Assembly: GCA_900541415.1 (NCBI GenBank)
Contig: UQJP01000007.1
Span: 1 to 64,000, forward strand
From: an uncultured Odoribacter sp.
Lineage (GTDB): Bacteria > Bacteroidota > Bacteroidia > Bacteroidales > Marinifilaceae
Direction: 5' to 3'
Length of the DNA stretch: 64,000 nt
Below, in pieces: positions 44,885-52,960 of this stretch; within the stretch, counting starts at the first letter, position 1, and each line of letters begins with the position of its first letter. A program made the translations under genes and the position numbers. The notes below the pieces were generated by a model. That model worked only from the letters and a program-made list of their open reading frames with translations. It was not told the DNA's origin and searched no databases.

Positions 44885-46309
44885 TCAATTCGCTGAATAC
44901 AACTTTCGTTGAATTTCTTCTACCTGGGTTTTAAATTTTCGGTCGGTTTCCATCAGATCGGCAACAGCTTTACAAGCATAGAGTACGGTTGCATGATCTT
45001 TTTTACCAATCTGGCTGCCGATATACGATAAAGATGCCTTTGTGTAATTTTTACTGAAATACATCGCCAACTGACGCGCCTGCACCACTTCCCGCTTTCT
45101 GGTTTTCTCCTGTAACAATTCGGCAGGAATATTAAAGTGTCCGCAAACAACCTCCTGAATTTTCTCAACCGTCAGTTCCGCCGTTTGCTTTTTCACCATC
45201 TTACCCAAAATATCCCTTACCACCTCCACGGTCAAATCCCTTTTGTTAAAAGTGGATTGTGCCAACAATGAAATCATTGCTCCTTCCAGCTCCCGGACAT
45301 TGTTATTGACATATTTACAAATGTATTCGATAATCTCTTCGGAAAATTCAATTCCGTCTTTCCGGGCTTTGTTCAGCACAATTTCTTTCCGGGTATCGAA
45401 ATCCGGAGCTTTGATTTCCGCCGATAGTCCCCAACGAAAACGCGACAGCAAACGATCTTCCATACCGCTAAGCTCTGCGGGTGATTTATCGGAAGTGAGA
45501 ATCAGCTGTTTACCCGATTGATGCAAATGATTAAAAATATGGAAAAAAGTATTCTGAGTTCCCGTTTTTCCGGCCAGCTCATGAATATCATCCAAAATAA
45601 GCACATCGATCAACTGGTAGAAATGTAAAAAATCGTTGATTTCATTTCTTCTCACAGCCTCCATGAATTGTGTCTGAAACAAATTCGTGGAAACGTATAA
45701 AACCACTTTATTGGGGAAATTTTGCTTCACCTCCAACCCGATCGCTTGGGCTAGATGAGTTTTTCCCAACCCTGAACCTCCGTAAATCAGTAAAGGGTTA
45801 AAAGCGGTTCCTCCCGGATTTTGTGCGATAGCCATTCCTGCGGAACGGGCTAAACGATTACAAGCTCCTTCGATATAACTTTCCATCGTATACGACGTGT
45901 TCAGCTGGGAATCGATTTGAATGCGGTTAGTGGTTCGTTCAAACGGATTCTTCAAGGTGCCCTGTCCGTTATTTTCAAAATATACGGTACTGGCAGCGGG
46001 TTTCTTCACGTGACTGGAAGCAAGAGTTGTCGTCAAAGGCTCAGAGGTTTTACTTTTTTCGACAACCACCGAATATTCCAATTTAGCATTAGGACCAATA
46101 ACAGCCTTTAAAGCATTCTTCAGAATATCTATAAACTCCCCTTCAAGCGCTTCATAAACATAGGCACTTGCCACCTGAATCGTCAGCACATCGTTCTTAA
46201 ATTTCAAAGCACGAATCGGCTCGAACAATGTCCTGAATTTTTCGGGCATCACCTGTTGTTTTATCAACAAAAGACACTTTGACCAAATATTCTTACAATC
46301 CTTTTCCAT
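44885..46309 (-). CDS. dnaA: Chromosomal replication initiator protein DnaA
   Basis: A 474-residue replication initiator. Domain I (about 1-90, IWSKCLLLIKQQVMPEKF) is followed by a short linker. The AAA+ domain has Walker A GGSGLGKTHLAQAIG, Walker B VLILDDIHEL and sensor/arginine motifs LLSRFRWGL. The C-terminal domain IV DNA-binding signature (GSQIGKKDHATVLYACKAV) recognises DnaA boxes. Length is normal. The neighbours (yigZ, MCE/amidase) are not the classical dnaN-recF set. No convincing DnaA-box cluster is seen upstream, so the origin need not be here. Confidence 0.97.
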   Translation of the reverse strand: MEKDCKNIWSKCLLLIKQQVMPEKFRTLFEPIRALKFKNDVLTIQVASAYVYEALEGEFIDILKNALKAVIGPNAKLEYSVVVEKSKTSEPLTTTLASSHVKKPAASTVYFENNGQGTLKNPFERTTNRIQIDSQLNTSYTMESYIEGACNRLARSAGMAIAQNPGGTAFNPLLIYGGSGLGKTHLAQAIGLEVKQNFPNKVVLYVSTNLFQTQFMEAVRRNEINDFLHFYQLIDVLILDDIHELAGKTGTQNTFFHIFNHLHQSGKQLILTSDKSPAELSGMEDRLLSRFRWGLSAEIKAPDFDTRKEIVLNKARKDGIEFSEEIIEYICKYVNNNVRELEGAMISLLAQSTFNKRDLTVEVVRDILGKMVKKQTAELTVEKIQEVVCGHFNIPAELLQEKTRKREVVQARQLAMYFSKNYTKASLSYIGSQIGKKDHATVLYACKAVADLMETDRKFKTQVEEIQRKLYSAN

Positions 46310-46686
46310 AGTTTGTTGTTAGCCAGATACTTTTTATTATCTGTTATCTACTCCATTTCATGATGCTAAATTCCCAAAAAAAACTTTATAAAAAAAATGT
46401 GTTTTCTCTTGATTTTTTCAAAAAACGCTTACCGTTTTCTCTGTCAGACGATTAGAGATAAACCATTGTGTAACAAAAACTTAATAATACGATTTTTCCC
46501 GTTGAAACTATCTGAAGGACTCATTTAAAGCCCCTGATTTTTTCCATTTTCACCTCTTATCAACGCCTTCTAAGACATTAGAAACAAAGCCAAACCCGCT
46601 TCCTTCAACTTTACATAATACAATCACCCTTCCATTAATTATGTTAATGATTTGCGCAAGGTTTTGCACTCTTATTTAGAATTATT
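46310..46686. other. AT-rich region upstream of dnaA
   Basis: About 377 very AT-rich bases, the gap between dnaA and the MCE gene upstream on the same strand. Only weak DnaA-box-like nonamers with two mismatches are visible (TTATCTACT near 46343, TTATCAACG near 46557). No TAnnTTTG promoter stands out. An origin is possible but not supported. Confidence 0.4.
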
Positions 46687-47880
46687 CTATTTTATGTTTT
46701 GAGATAAATTAACAATATAAGACGATTCAAAATCTTTTTTAACTTCTTTCAGAGCTTTCTCGGCCTGCTTCAAATTCTTAAAAGTGGCCACGAGATAAAG
46801 AAAGCTACCATTACGACGCACCTGTTTTAAATCAGGATATTTACGATAAAGGGCATCATCCACAGCCAAAGGCTTTTCGGTTTTGGCGATGACAATTCCG
46901 TAATTTTCGGGAGTGGTCTTATCGGAAGTAAAATCAAAAACAGAAAGGTTGACAAATTTTTTCGGATTCGCTTTAAATTCTATCAGCAATTGATTCAGGT
47001 TTTCACTGACCGCAGCAAGGTTATAATACAATTCGTCGTTATTAACCACTTCACCCAACGTTCCGTCACCCCGGTTGATTTTCAGCACCACAGAATCGAC
47101 CTGCACCAATATGTGATTAAGCTGGCGAACTGTATTGCTTAAATTCGCAGCCCGCAAAGAATCACTGATAGCCGCCACATTATCAAGGCTACGGGCAATT
47201 TTCGAGTTATTATTTTCAAGATTTCCGGTGACACTGTTCACATGTTCCAGAATTTCAGAAATCCGGATGGACTCCTTCGCCAGCATCTGATTTAAAGTAC
47301 CGGAAGCCTGTTCCACATTGTTCAACGTACGTCCCACGCTTTTCAACGATCCTTTAATACTTTCATTCCCCCCCTCGTCAAATAACTCCTGAATGGACAC
47401 CAGCAATGTGTCCAGCGCAACCATAATGTTTTCCGCCTTTTGCTTCAATGGTTCCAATTGTTTATTTAACTGTTCCATAAGCCCCAGATCCAACTGAGTT
47501 CGGAGCGTATCCCCGCTTTCCGCGTAATCGGGAGAATCGCCGGGTAACAGATTGATCGCTTTCGATCCCATCAAATCGGCACTCTGAATGACTGCGACAG
47601 AATTAGCCGGAATTTCCAGATTTTTACCAACGGAAAATTCCACCAACACTCTATCGAAACGCTTTCCGATAAAGTGAATACTACTGACCTGTCCTACACT
47701 ATATCCCCGGTAGATAACGCTACTCGATACTTTCAAGCCGTCAACCCTCTCGTATACGCCATAAAATATGTTATTCCTGTCGAATAATGCCTTTGCCTTT
47801 AAAAAATTAATCCCCCAGACCAATATAATGACGGCAGCAATCGCCGTCAAAGCTAATTTCACCTCTCTTTTAATATGCAT
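46687..47880 (-). CDS. MCE/MlaD-family lipid-transport protein with SPOR-like tail
   Basis: A 397-residue protein with an N-terminal membrane anchor (about 8-27). A single MCE domain follows (about 36-115: GVYERVDGLKVSSSVIYRGYSVGQV ... SADLMGSKAINLLPG), then a long helical region (about 125-310) typical of MlaD-like substrate-binding subunits. The C-terminal 70 residues (from about 328, NYGIVIAKTEKP ... YLVATFKNLKQAEKAL) resemble a SPOR-type domain, which in other proteins binds denuded peptidoglycan. MCE proteins carry phospholipids between the membranes. No ATPase or permease genes are adjacent. It follows the amidase gene by 22 bases on the same strand. Confidence 0.82.
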   Translation of the reverse strand: MHIKREVKLALTAIAAVIILVWGINFLKAKALFDRNNIFYGVYERVDGLKVSSSVIYRGYSVGQVSSIHFIGKRFDRVLVEFSVGKNLEIPANSVAVIQSADLMGSKAINLLPGDSPDYAESGDTLRTQLDLGLMEQLNKQLEPLKQKAENIMVALDTLLVSIQELFDEGGNESIKGSLKSVGRTLNNVEQASGTLNQMLAKESIRISEILEHVNSVTGNLENNNSKIARSLDNVAAISDSLRAANLSNTVRQLNHILVQVDSVVLKINRGDGTLGEVVNNDELYYNLAAVSENLNQLLIEFKANPKKFVNLSVFDFTSDKTTPENYGIVIAKTEKPLAVDDALYRKYPDLKQVRRNGSFLYLVATFKNLKQAEKALKEVKKDFESSYIVNLSQNIK

Positions 47881-47902
47881 AGTTTCCTAACTTTACATCC
47901 AT

Positions 47903-49144
47903 TCATTTTAATTTCCGGGCGTCCGCTACCGGAATAACTTTTCCTTTGTGTACGGCAATAATAAAACAATCGCGAACTTTATTCTTTATTTTCTGCAAAT
48001 TTTTTCTCACTTCGTCATAATCCTCCGACTGCGACACATAATAGCGAAACCTTCCTCCGGAAGACAGTTCATACACTTTCTCTCCTGCACACAAACGGGA
48101 CGAGTTCTGGATTTTTGCAGAAGCCGACGCCACCTGTATCGCGTAGAACGGTCTATTCCCCGCTGTACCTGTAATTTCAGCCTGCTGGGGTTTATTCAAA
48201 CGAGTCGGGGGTGTCTGTTGCTGTTCCGGCTTTTTCACATTCGCTTGTTCCGGTTTTTTCTCCGGTTTGCTCACCGGTTGTGCAACCGGAGCTTCTACTT
48301 TCTCCTTACCGCCCGCTTCCTTCTCTTTCCTGGCAATAGCCAGTTGTTTTTCTTTGGCTATTTTATCCACGTTCACCTTATATTCCTGAAAACCTTTAAA
48401 AATAGCCCTCACTATTTTGTCCTGTCCGGCAGCCGACATCATAAAACTCTCTTCCGCCGGATTGGAAATATATCCCACCTCAACCAAAGTGGAAGGCATG
48501 GCCACATCTTTCAGCACCCATAAAGGCCCCTGCCGCACCTCCCGGTCTTTTCGCTGCGTAATTTTCACCAAGTTTTTCTGGATCGCCGAAGCAATGTCCA
48601 GACTTTGATCCAGGTGCATATTACGCAGGAAATTAAACATGATATATGATTCTGCTCTCGAAGGGTCGAATCCGGCATATTCCGTATCGTAGTTATCCTC
48701 ATAACGGATCACCGAGTTTTCCTTCATAGCCACCTGAAGATTATGTTCAGAGTCGTTTGTTCCCAAAATATAGGTCTCAAGCCCCGACACGGTTCTATTG
48801 GCTACGGCATTGGCATGCACGGAAATAAACAGATCGGCCTTACAGGTGTTCGCCATTTTTGTCCTCACTTTCAAATCGACGGCTACATCTTTCTGGCGGG
48901 AATACACCACCTTCACATCCGGATAATTTTCCTTGATCATCTTGCCCAATTTCAACACGATCGGTAGCACAATATGTTTCTCATAAGTTTTCAGCCCAAT
49001 CGCTCCGGGATCTTTCCCTCCATGCCCTGCATCCAGAAAAACACATTTCAACTCCCCCGATTCATTTTGCCCTTCTGCCTGATGAATAGAAACCAATATG
49101 AAGATAAACATGCTGATTATGGTAACTCCATATTTAATTATCAT
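47903..49144 (-). CDS. N-acetylmuramoyl-L-alanine amidase (Amidase_3) with SPOR-like tail
   Basis: A 413-residue exported amidase cleaving the stem peptide from muramic acid. Signal peptide about 1-25. The Amidase_3 zinc site is visible as LDAGHGGKDPGAIG, FISVHANAV and TLVEVGYISNP with the catalytic Glu. A Pro/Lys/Gln-rich linker (about 270-325) leads to a C-terminal SPOR-like domain (about 333-400: YAIQVASASAK ... RYYVSQSEDYDEVRKNLQKIK). SPOR domains target proteins to septal, peptide-stripped glycan strands. It is the first gene of a unit with the MCE gene and diverges from lptD. Confidence 0.92.
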   Translation of the reverse strand: MIIKYGVTIISMFIFILVSIHQAEGQNESGELKCVFLDAGHGGKDPGAIGLKTYEKHIVLPIVLKLGKMIKENYPDVKVVYSRQKDVAVDLKVRTKMANTCKADLFISVHANAVANRTVSGLETYILGTNDSEHNLQVAMKENSVIRYEDNYDTEYAGFDPSRAESYIMFNFLRNMHLDQSLDIASAIQKNLVKITQRKDREVRQGPLWVLKDVAMPSTLVEVGYISNPAEESFMMSAAGQDKIVRAIFKGFQEYKVNVDKIAKEKQLAIARKEKEAGGKEKVEAPVAQPVSKPEKKPEQANVKKPEQQQTPPTRLNKPQQAEITGTAGNRPFYAIQVASASAKIQNSSRLCAGEKVYELSSGGRFRYYVSQSEDYDEVRKNLQKIKNKVRDCFIIAVHKGKVIPVADARKLK

Positions 49145-49196
49145 GATATTTAAAACTTTTTAAAAAGAATAATGGGTATTAACAATCAATATTTCT

Positions 49197-49204
49197 TACA
49201 TTTG
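49197..49204 (+). promoter_or_regulatory. Putative -7 box of lptD
   Basis: TACATTTG (TAnnTTTG), 59 bases before the lptD start, in the divergent 118-base gap with the amidase gene. Confidence 0.45.
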
Positions 49205-49262
49205 CAGACCGAATCTGAAGCCGGAAACTGTATTATTTTAAACACAAAAATAGTATAATAAA

Positions 49263-51995
49263 TTGCAAATAAGAGCATATATACGTCATTTTATTCCGTT
49301 AGCTGTCATTTTTGTAATGGCTATGCTCTCTATTACAGAGGTTTCGGCACAGGTCAAAACCGATTCGATCGGCGACCGTGTCCCCCCCCCCCAGATACTA
49401 CGGGACAGCAATCAATTATTTCCCCCCAGGGATACGGGATTCCAGCCTTCCGGCCTGGAACTCGTGAGGTTAGACACGAACTACACTCCCGGACTCGATT
49501 CCCTGTCCAGCGACACAATCCGAAACGACAGTGTAAAAAGTAGCCGGGGAGTACTTTTCACGGACATCGTCGATTATAAGGCCGATGACTCTATCCGGCT
49601 GGATGTCGCCAATAAAAAAATGTTCCTCTACAAAAATGCCACGATAAAATACCAGAAAACCGAGTTAGTCGCCGATTACATCGAACTGGATATGGATGAA
49701 AACCTGGCGTTTGCTTCCGGAATCGCCGACACAGCGGGGACCATCATCGGAAAACCGAAATTTAAGGATGGGGCACAGGAATTCGAGTGCCTTGAATTGA
49801 AATACAACTTCAAAACCGGGAAAGCGTTTGTAAAAGAAATCATCACACAGGAAGGAGAAGGCTATATACAGGGCAAACTGACTAAGCGGATGTCCGATTC
49901 GATCTATTGTGTCAAGTCCGGCTGGTACACCACTTGCGATCAGCACGATCATCCCCACTTCTACATCAGGATGAGCAAAGCCAAACTAATCAAGGACAAG
50001 AAAGTGGTTTCGGGATTTGCGAACCTTTACATCGAAGATGTTCCGTTACCTCTGGCCATACCTTTCGGTTTCTTCCCGATCACCAAAAAAGGGACATCCG
50101 GAATTATTATGCCGACCTACGGGGAGGAACGAATGAGGGGATTCAACTTAAAGGACGGAGGATATTACTGGTACATCAACGATTATGTAGACCTGACGGC
50201 TACCGGAACAATCTACACGAACGGTTCATGGGGGCTGGGACTGGGCTCTAATTACAGGATGCGCTACAAGTTTAGCGGAACATTTTCATTTACCACCAGC
50301 CACAACCGTTACAGCGACAAAGGTCTGCCGGATTACAGCGTTTCTAAAGACTGGTCATTGCGGTGGACTCACGCGCAGGATGCAAAAGCCAATCCATATA
50401 GTTCGTTCACGGCCTCTGTCGACATTTCGTCTGCCAATAACAACTATTACAACGCCACCAATATCAACGATATTGCCGATCAGCGAAAGCAATCGAGTAT
50501 TTCCTGGCAAAAGAAATGGCCAAACGGCCCGTTTAATGTCACAGCCAGTTTCACCCACAACCAGAACAGCCGCGATTCCTCGATCTCCCTTTCCTTGCCG
50601 AACGTAAACCTGCGTATGTCTACCGTCTATCCCTTACGCCGGAAAGAACGCGTAGGGCAAATGAAATGGTATGAAAATATCGGTCTAAGCTATAATGCGG
50701 AATTGCGAAACAACATCCAGACCAAAGAATCGGAACTGGGAGAATCGTTCAAGCACATGGCACGCGACTGGCAAAACGGCTTTAAACACAACATTCCGTT
50801 AAGTACGTCGATCAACATTGTGAAAGACCTGAGTGTTTCGCCCTCTTTCAGCTATACGGGTGTAGCCTACCTCAGCTCGATCAGAAGAAAAGATTGGGTA
50901 TCCGACACCTTATTACCTGACGACGGGTATTTCCCGGATACCGACACCATCTATGGCCTGCACTATGCACACAATTACACGGCCAGCGTTTCATTAGCCT
51001 ATAACCCGACGATCTATGGTATGTTCCAATTTAAAAATCCGAACAGTAAGATTTTTGCCATTCGTCATGTGATGCGTCCCAGCGCGAGTGTAAACTATAC
51101 GCCTAAAATGGGGGTTAAACGTAGTAAATACTATAAAACGTATGTCGGTTCCAACGGAGAGGAGAACGAATATTCCATTTTCGACGGAAAAATATACGGA
51201 GTGCCGAGCGGCTCGCAGGAATCGGGAGGGCTCACCTTGAGCCTCGACAATAATGTGGAAATGAAGGTCCGGAACGATAAGGACACCACAGGGGAAGAAC
51301 AATTTACCAAGATCAAGCTGCTCGAAAGTTTCCGGCTTTCCACCAGTTACGACTTTTTCAGGGATTCCATGAAATGGTCTACCATTCAGCTCTCTGCGCG
51401 AACGAAAGTATTTAATAACCGGGTCAATATAAATCTGACCGGAACCCTCGACCCCTATGCGATCAATGCCAAAGGACAAAGATATAATAAATATGCAGGA
51501 GGGATAGGACGGCTCACGCGGGTATCGGCTTCCACCGGAATACAGTTTTCTGCCGACAAGGGGAAAAAGAAAGAAGAAAAGAACGACAGGCTGAATGGAC
51601 ACTACGATGAATATATGGACTTTGAAGTCCCCTGGAGCATCAGCATCGACTACACGTTCAACCTCTCCAAGAGCTATCGGTCAAACGATGCTCCGGGAGC
51701 GACAAAACCTTTGTCGTCGAATACCATTTCACAAATATTCCGTGTGAACGGCGACTTTTCGCTCACCCCTAAATGGAAATTCGGCGTAAGCACGGGTTAT
51801 GACGTACAAGCCAAAGAAGTCACAGCCACCAGTTTCAACATATCCAGGGATTTGCATTGCTGGGAAATGACCTTTTCATGTATCCCGTTCGGAACGCACC
51901 AATCCTATAATTTCCAGATCAACGTGCGTTCCAGCTTATTGCAGGATTTAAAGCTCACCAAACGCGACACCTGGTATGATAACACCAGAAGATAA
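49263..51995 (+). CDS. lptD: LPS-assembly protein LptD-like
   Basis: A 910-residue outer-membrane protein that would insert lipopolysaccharide into the outer leaflet. I use a TTG start at 49263: the first in-frame ATG (49317) would cut off most of the signal peptide (about 1-29, cleavage after EVSA), and a stop lies just upstream. An N-terminal OstA/LptA-like periplasmic domain (about 105-240, YKNATIKYQKTELVADYIEL) is followed by the LptD beta-barrel region with the conserved PFGFFPITKKGTSGIIMP. An 11-C run (49382-49392) encodes PPP shortly after the signal peptide and is prone to slippage. The disulfide Cys pattern of E. coli LptD is not obvious. Confidence 0.85.
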   Translation: MQIRAYIRHFIPLAVIFVMAMLSITEVSAQVKTDSIGDRVPPPQILRDSNQLFPPRDTGFQPSGLELVRLDTNYTPGLDSLSSDTIRNDSVKSSRGVLFTDIVDYKADDSIRLDVANKKMFLYKNATIKYQKTELVADYIELDMDENLAFASGIADTAGTIIGKPKFKDGAQEFECLELKYNFKTGKAFVKEIITQEGEGYIQGKLTKRMSDSIYCVKSGWYTTCDQHDHPHFYIRMSKAKLIKDKKVVSGFANLYIEDVPLPLAIPFGFFPITKKGTSGIIMPTYGEERMRGFNLKDGGYYWYINDYVDLTATGTIYTNGSWGLGLGSNYRMRYKFSGTFSFTTSHNRYSDKGLPDYSVSKDWSLRWTHAQDAKANPYSSFTASVDISSANNNYYNATNINDIADQRKQSSISWQKKWPNGPFNVTASFTHNQNSRDSSISLSLPNVNLRMSTVYPLRRKERVGQMKWYENIGLSYNAELRNNIQTKESELGESFKHMARDWQNGFKHNIPLSTSINIVKDLSVSPSFSYTGVAYLSSIRRKDWVSDTLLPDDGYFPDTDTIYGLHYAHNYTASVSLAYNPTIYGMFQFKNPNSKIFAIRHVMRPSASVNYTPKMGVKRSKYYKTYVGSNGEENEYSIFDGKIYGVPSGSQESGGLTLSLDNNVEMKVRNDKDTTGEEQFTKIKLLESFRLSTSYDFFRDSMKWSTIQLSARTKVFNNRVNINLTGTLDPYAINAKGQRYNKYAGGIGRLTRVSASTGIQFSADKGKKKEEKNDRLNGHYDEYMDFEVPWSISIDYTFNLSKSYRSNDAPGATKPLSSNTISQIFRVNGDFSLTPKWKFGVSTGYDVQAKEVTATSFNISRDLHCWEMTFSCIPFGTHQSYNFQINVRSSLLQDLKLTKRDTWYDNTRR
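49382..49392 (+). repeat. Homopolymeric C11 tract within lptD
   Basis: Eleven consecutive C residues inside the reading frame (codons GTC CCC CCC CCC CAG, around residue 40). Gain or loss of one base would frameshift the gene. Confidence 0.95.
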
Positions 51996-52114
51996 CAGCT
52001 ATCCTCCGGAGTTCGGAAGTCTGGCACACAATTCCAACCCACTATCTCACAATCCGCGTAAAGACAAAGCAAACGGATGGGGCGCGGATATAAACGCCTC
52101 ATAGACAAAACATA

Positions 52115-52163
52115 AAAACTCCGGGAAAGTGATGCAAAGTTTCATCTTTTCCCGGAGTTTTCT
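52115..52163. terminator. Bidirectional terminator between lptD and rlmB
   Basis: AAAACTCCGGGAAA (52115-52128) pairs with TTTCCCGGAGTTTT (52148-52161) around a 19-nt loop, with a T tail (TTTTCTTT). Confidence 0.8.
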
Positions 52164-52183
52164 TTAGCTAAATTCTCTTTGAA

Positions 52184-52930
52184 TCACAAGCTGCGCTGCC
52201 GGACAACTTCGAACATAATAATGGCTGCCGCTGCCGAAACGTTCAGCGATTCGATCTGTCCTTTCTGAGGAATCTTCACGCAATCGGTCGCTATATTCAA
52301 CAATCCTTCATCGATCCCCTTGTCTTCCGCCCCCATCACGATAGCCACCGGTTCGGTCATATCCACTCCGGTATAAAATTTTTCCGCTTTCTCCGATGCC
52401 GCATACACTTTAATACCACGCTGAAACTTCAATTCCCGCACCAATTTCTTCAAATTCAATACGCGGCACACCGGGATATGGTAAAGTGCCCCGGCAGAAG
52501 TTTTTATTGCATCGGAAGAAATTTTAGCCGAATGTTTGTTCGGGATCACAATAACGTGCGCCCCGGCACACTCCGCGCTCCGGGCTATCGCCCCGAAATT
52601 CCGGACATCCGTAATCCGGTCGAGGATCATCACGAAAGGCACTTCCCCTTTTGCCTCCACGGCATCGAGCACCTCATCGATGTCCTGATACGGAACCGGG
52701 GAAACCTCTGCAAGCACTCCCTGATGATTGCGGTCGGCAAAAGGCTTAAACACCTCTTCCGGCACATACTGGAACGGGATGTCATTTTGCTTGATCAAAC
52801 TGAATAACTGCTGAAACAACTCTCCTCTCACCCCCTGTTTCAACATCACTTTATCGATCTCTTTTTCCTGCTGGATCGCTTCGATCACCGCCCTGATCCC
52901 AAATATATATTCCTGCTTATATTTTGCCAT
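52184..52930 (-). CDS. rlmB: TrmH-family 23S rRNA 2'-O-methyltransferase (RlmB-like)
   Basis: A 248-residue SpoU/TrmH-type SAM-dependent methyltransferase. An N-terminal substrate-binding L30-like domain (about 5-75) precedes the knotted catalytic domain. SPOUT motifs: LDRITDVRNFGAIARSAECA (motif 1, conserved Asn/Arg), VMGAEDKGI (motif 2) and IPQKGQIESLNVSAAAAIIM (motif 3). Length and order match RlmB, which methylates G2251 of 23S rRNA; a related tRNA or rRNA target cannot be ruled out. It lies 30 bases downstream of the ABC-F gene on the same strand. Confidence 0.9.
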   Translation of the reverse strand: MAKYKQEYIFGIRAVIEAIQQEKEIDKVMLKQGVRGELFQQLFSLIKQNDIPFQYVPEEVFKPFADRNHQGVLAEVSPVPYQDIDEVLDAVEAKGEVPFVMILDRITDVRNFGAIARSAECAGAHVIVIPNKHSAKISSDAIKTSAGALYHIPVCRVLNLKKLVRELKFQRGIKVYAASEKAEKFYTGVDMTEPVAIVMGAEDKGIDEGLLNIATDCVKIPQKGQIESLNVSAAAAIIMFEVVRQRSL

Positions 52931-52960
52931 ATTTTCTGAATTTACAAATTAATATTTATA

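Noticed and set aside
46310..46686. Replication origin next to dnaA
   Set aside because: AT-rich, but the only DnaA-box-like nonamers have two mismatches and are few; no box cluster or GC-skew calculation is available to me.
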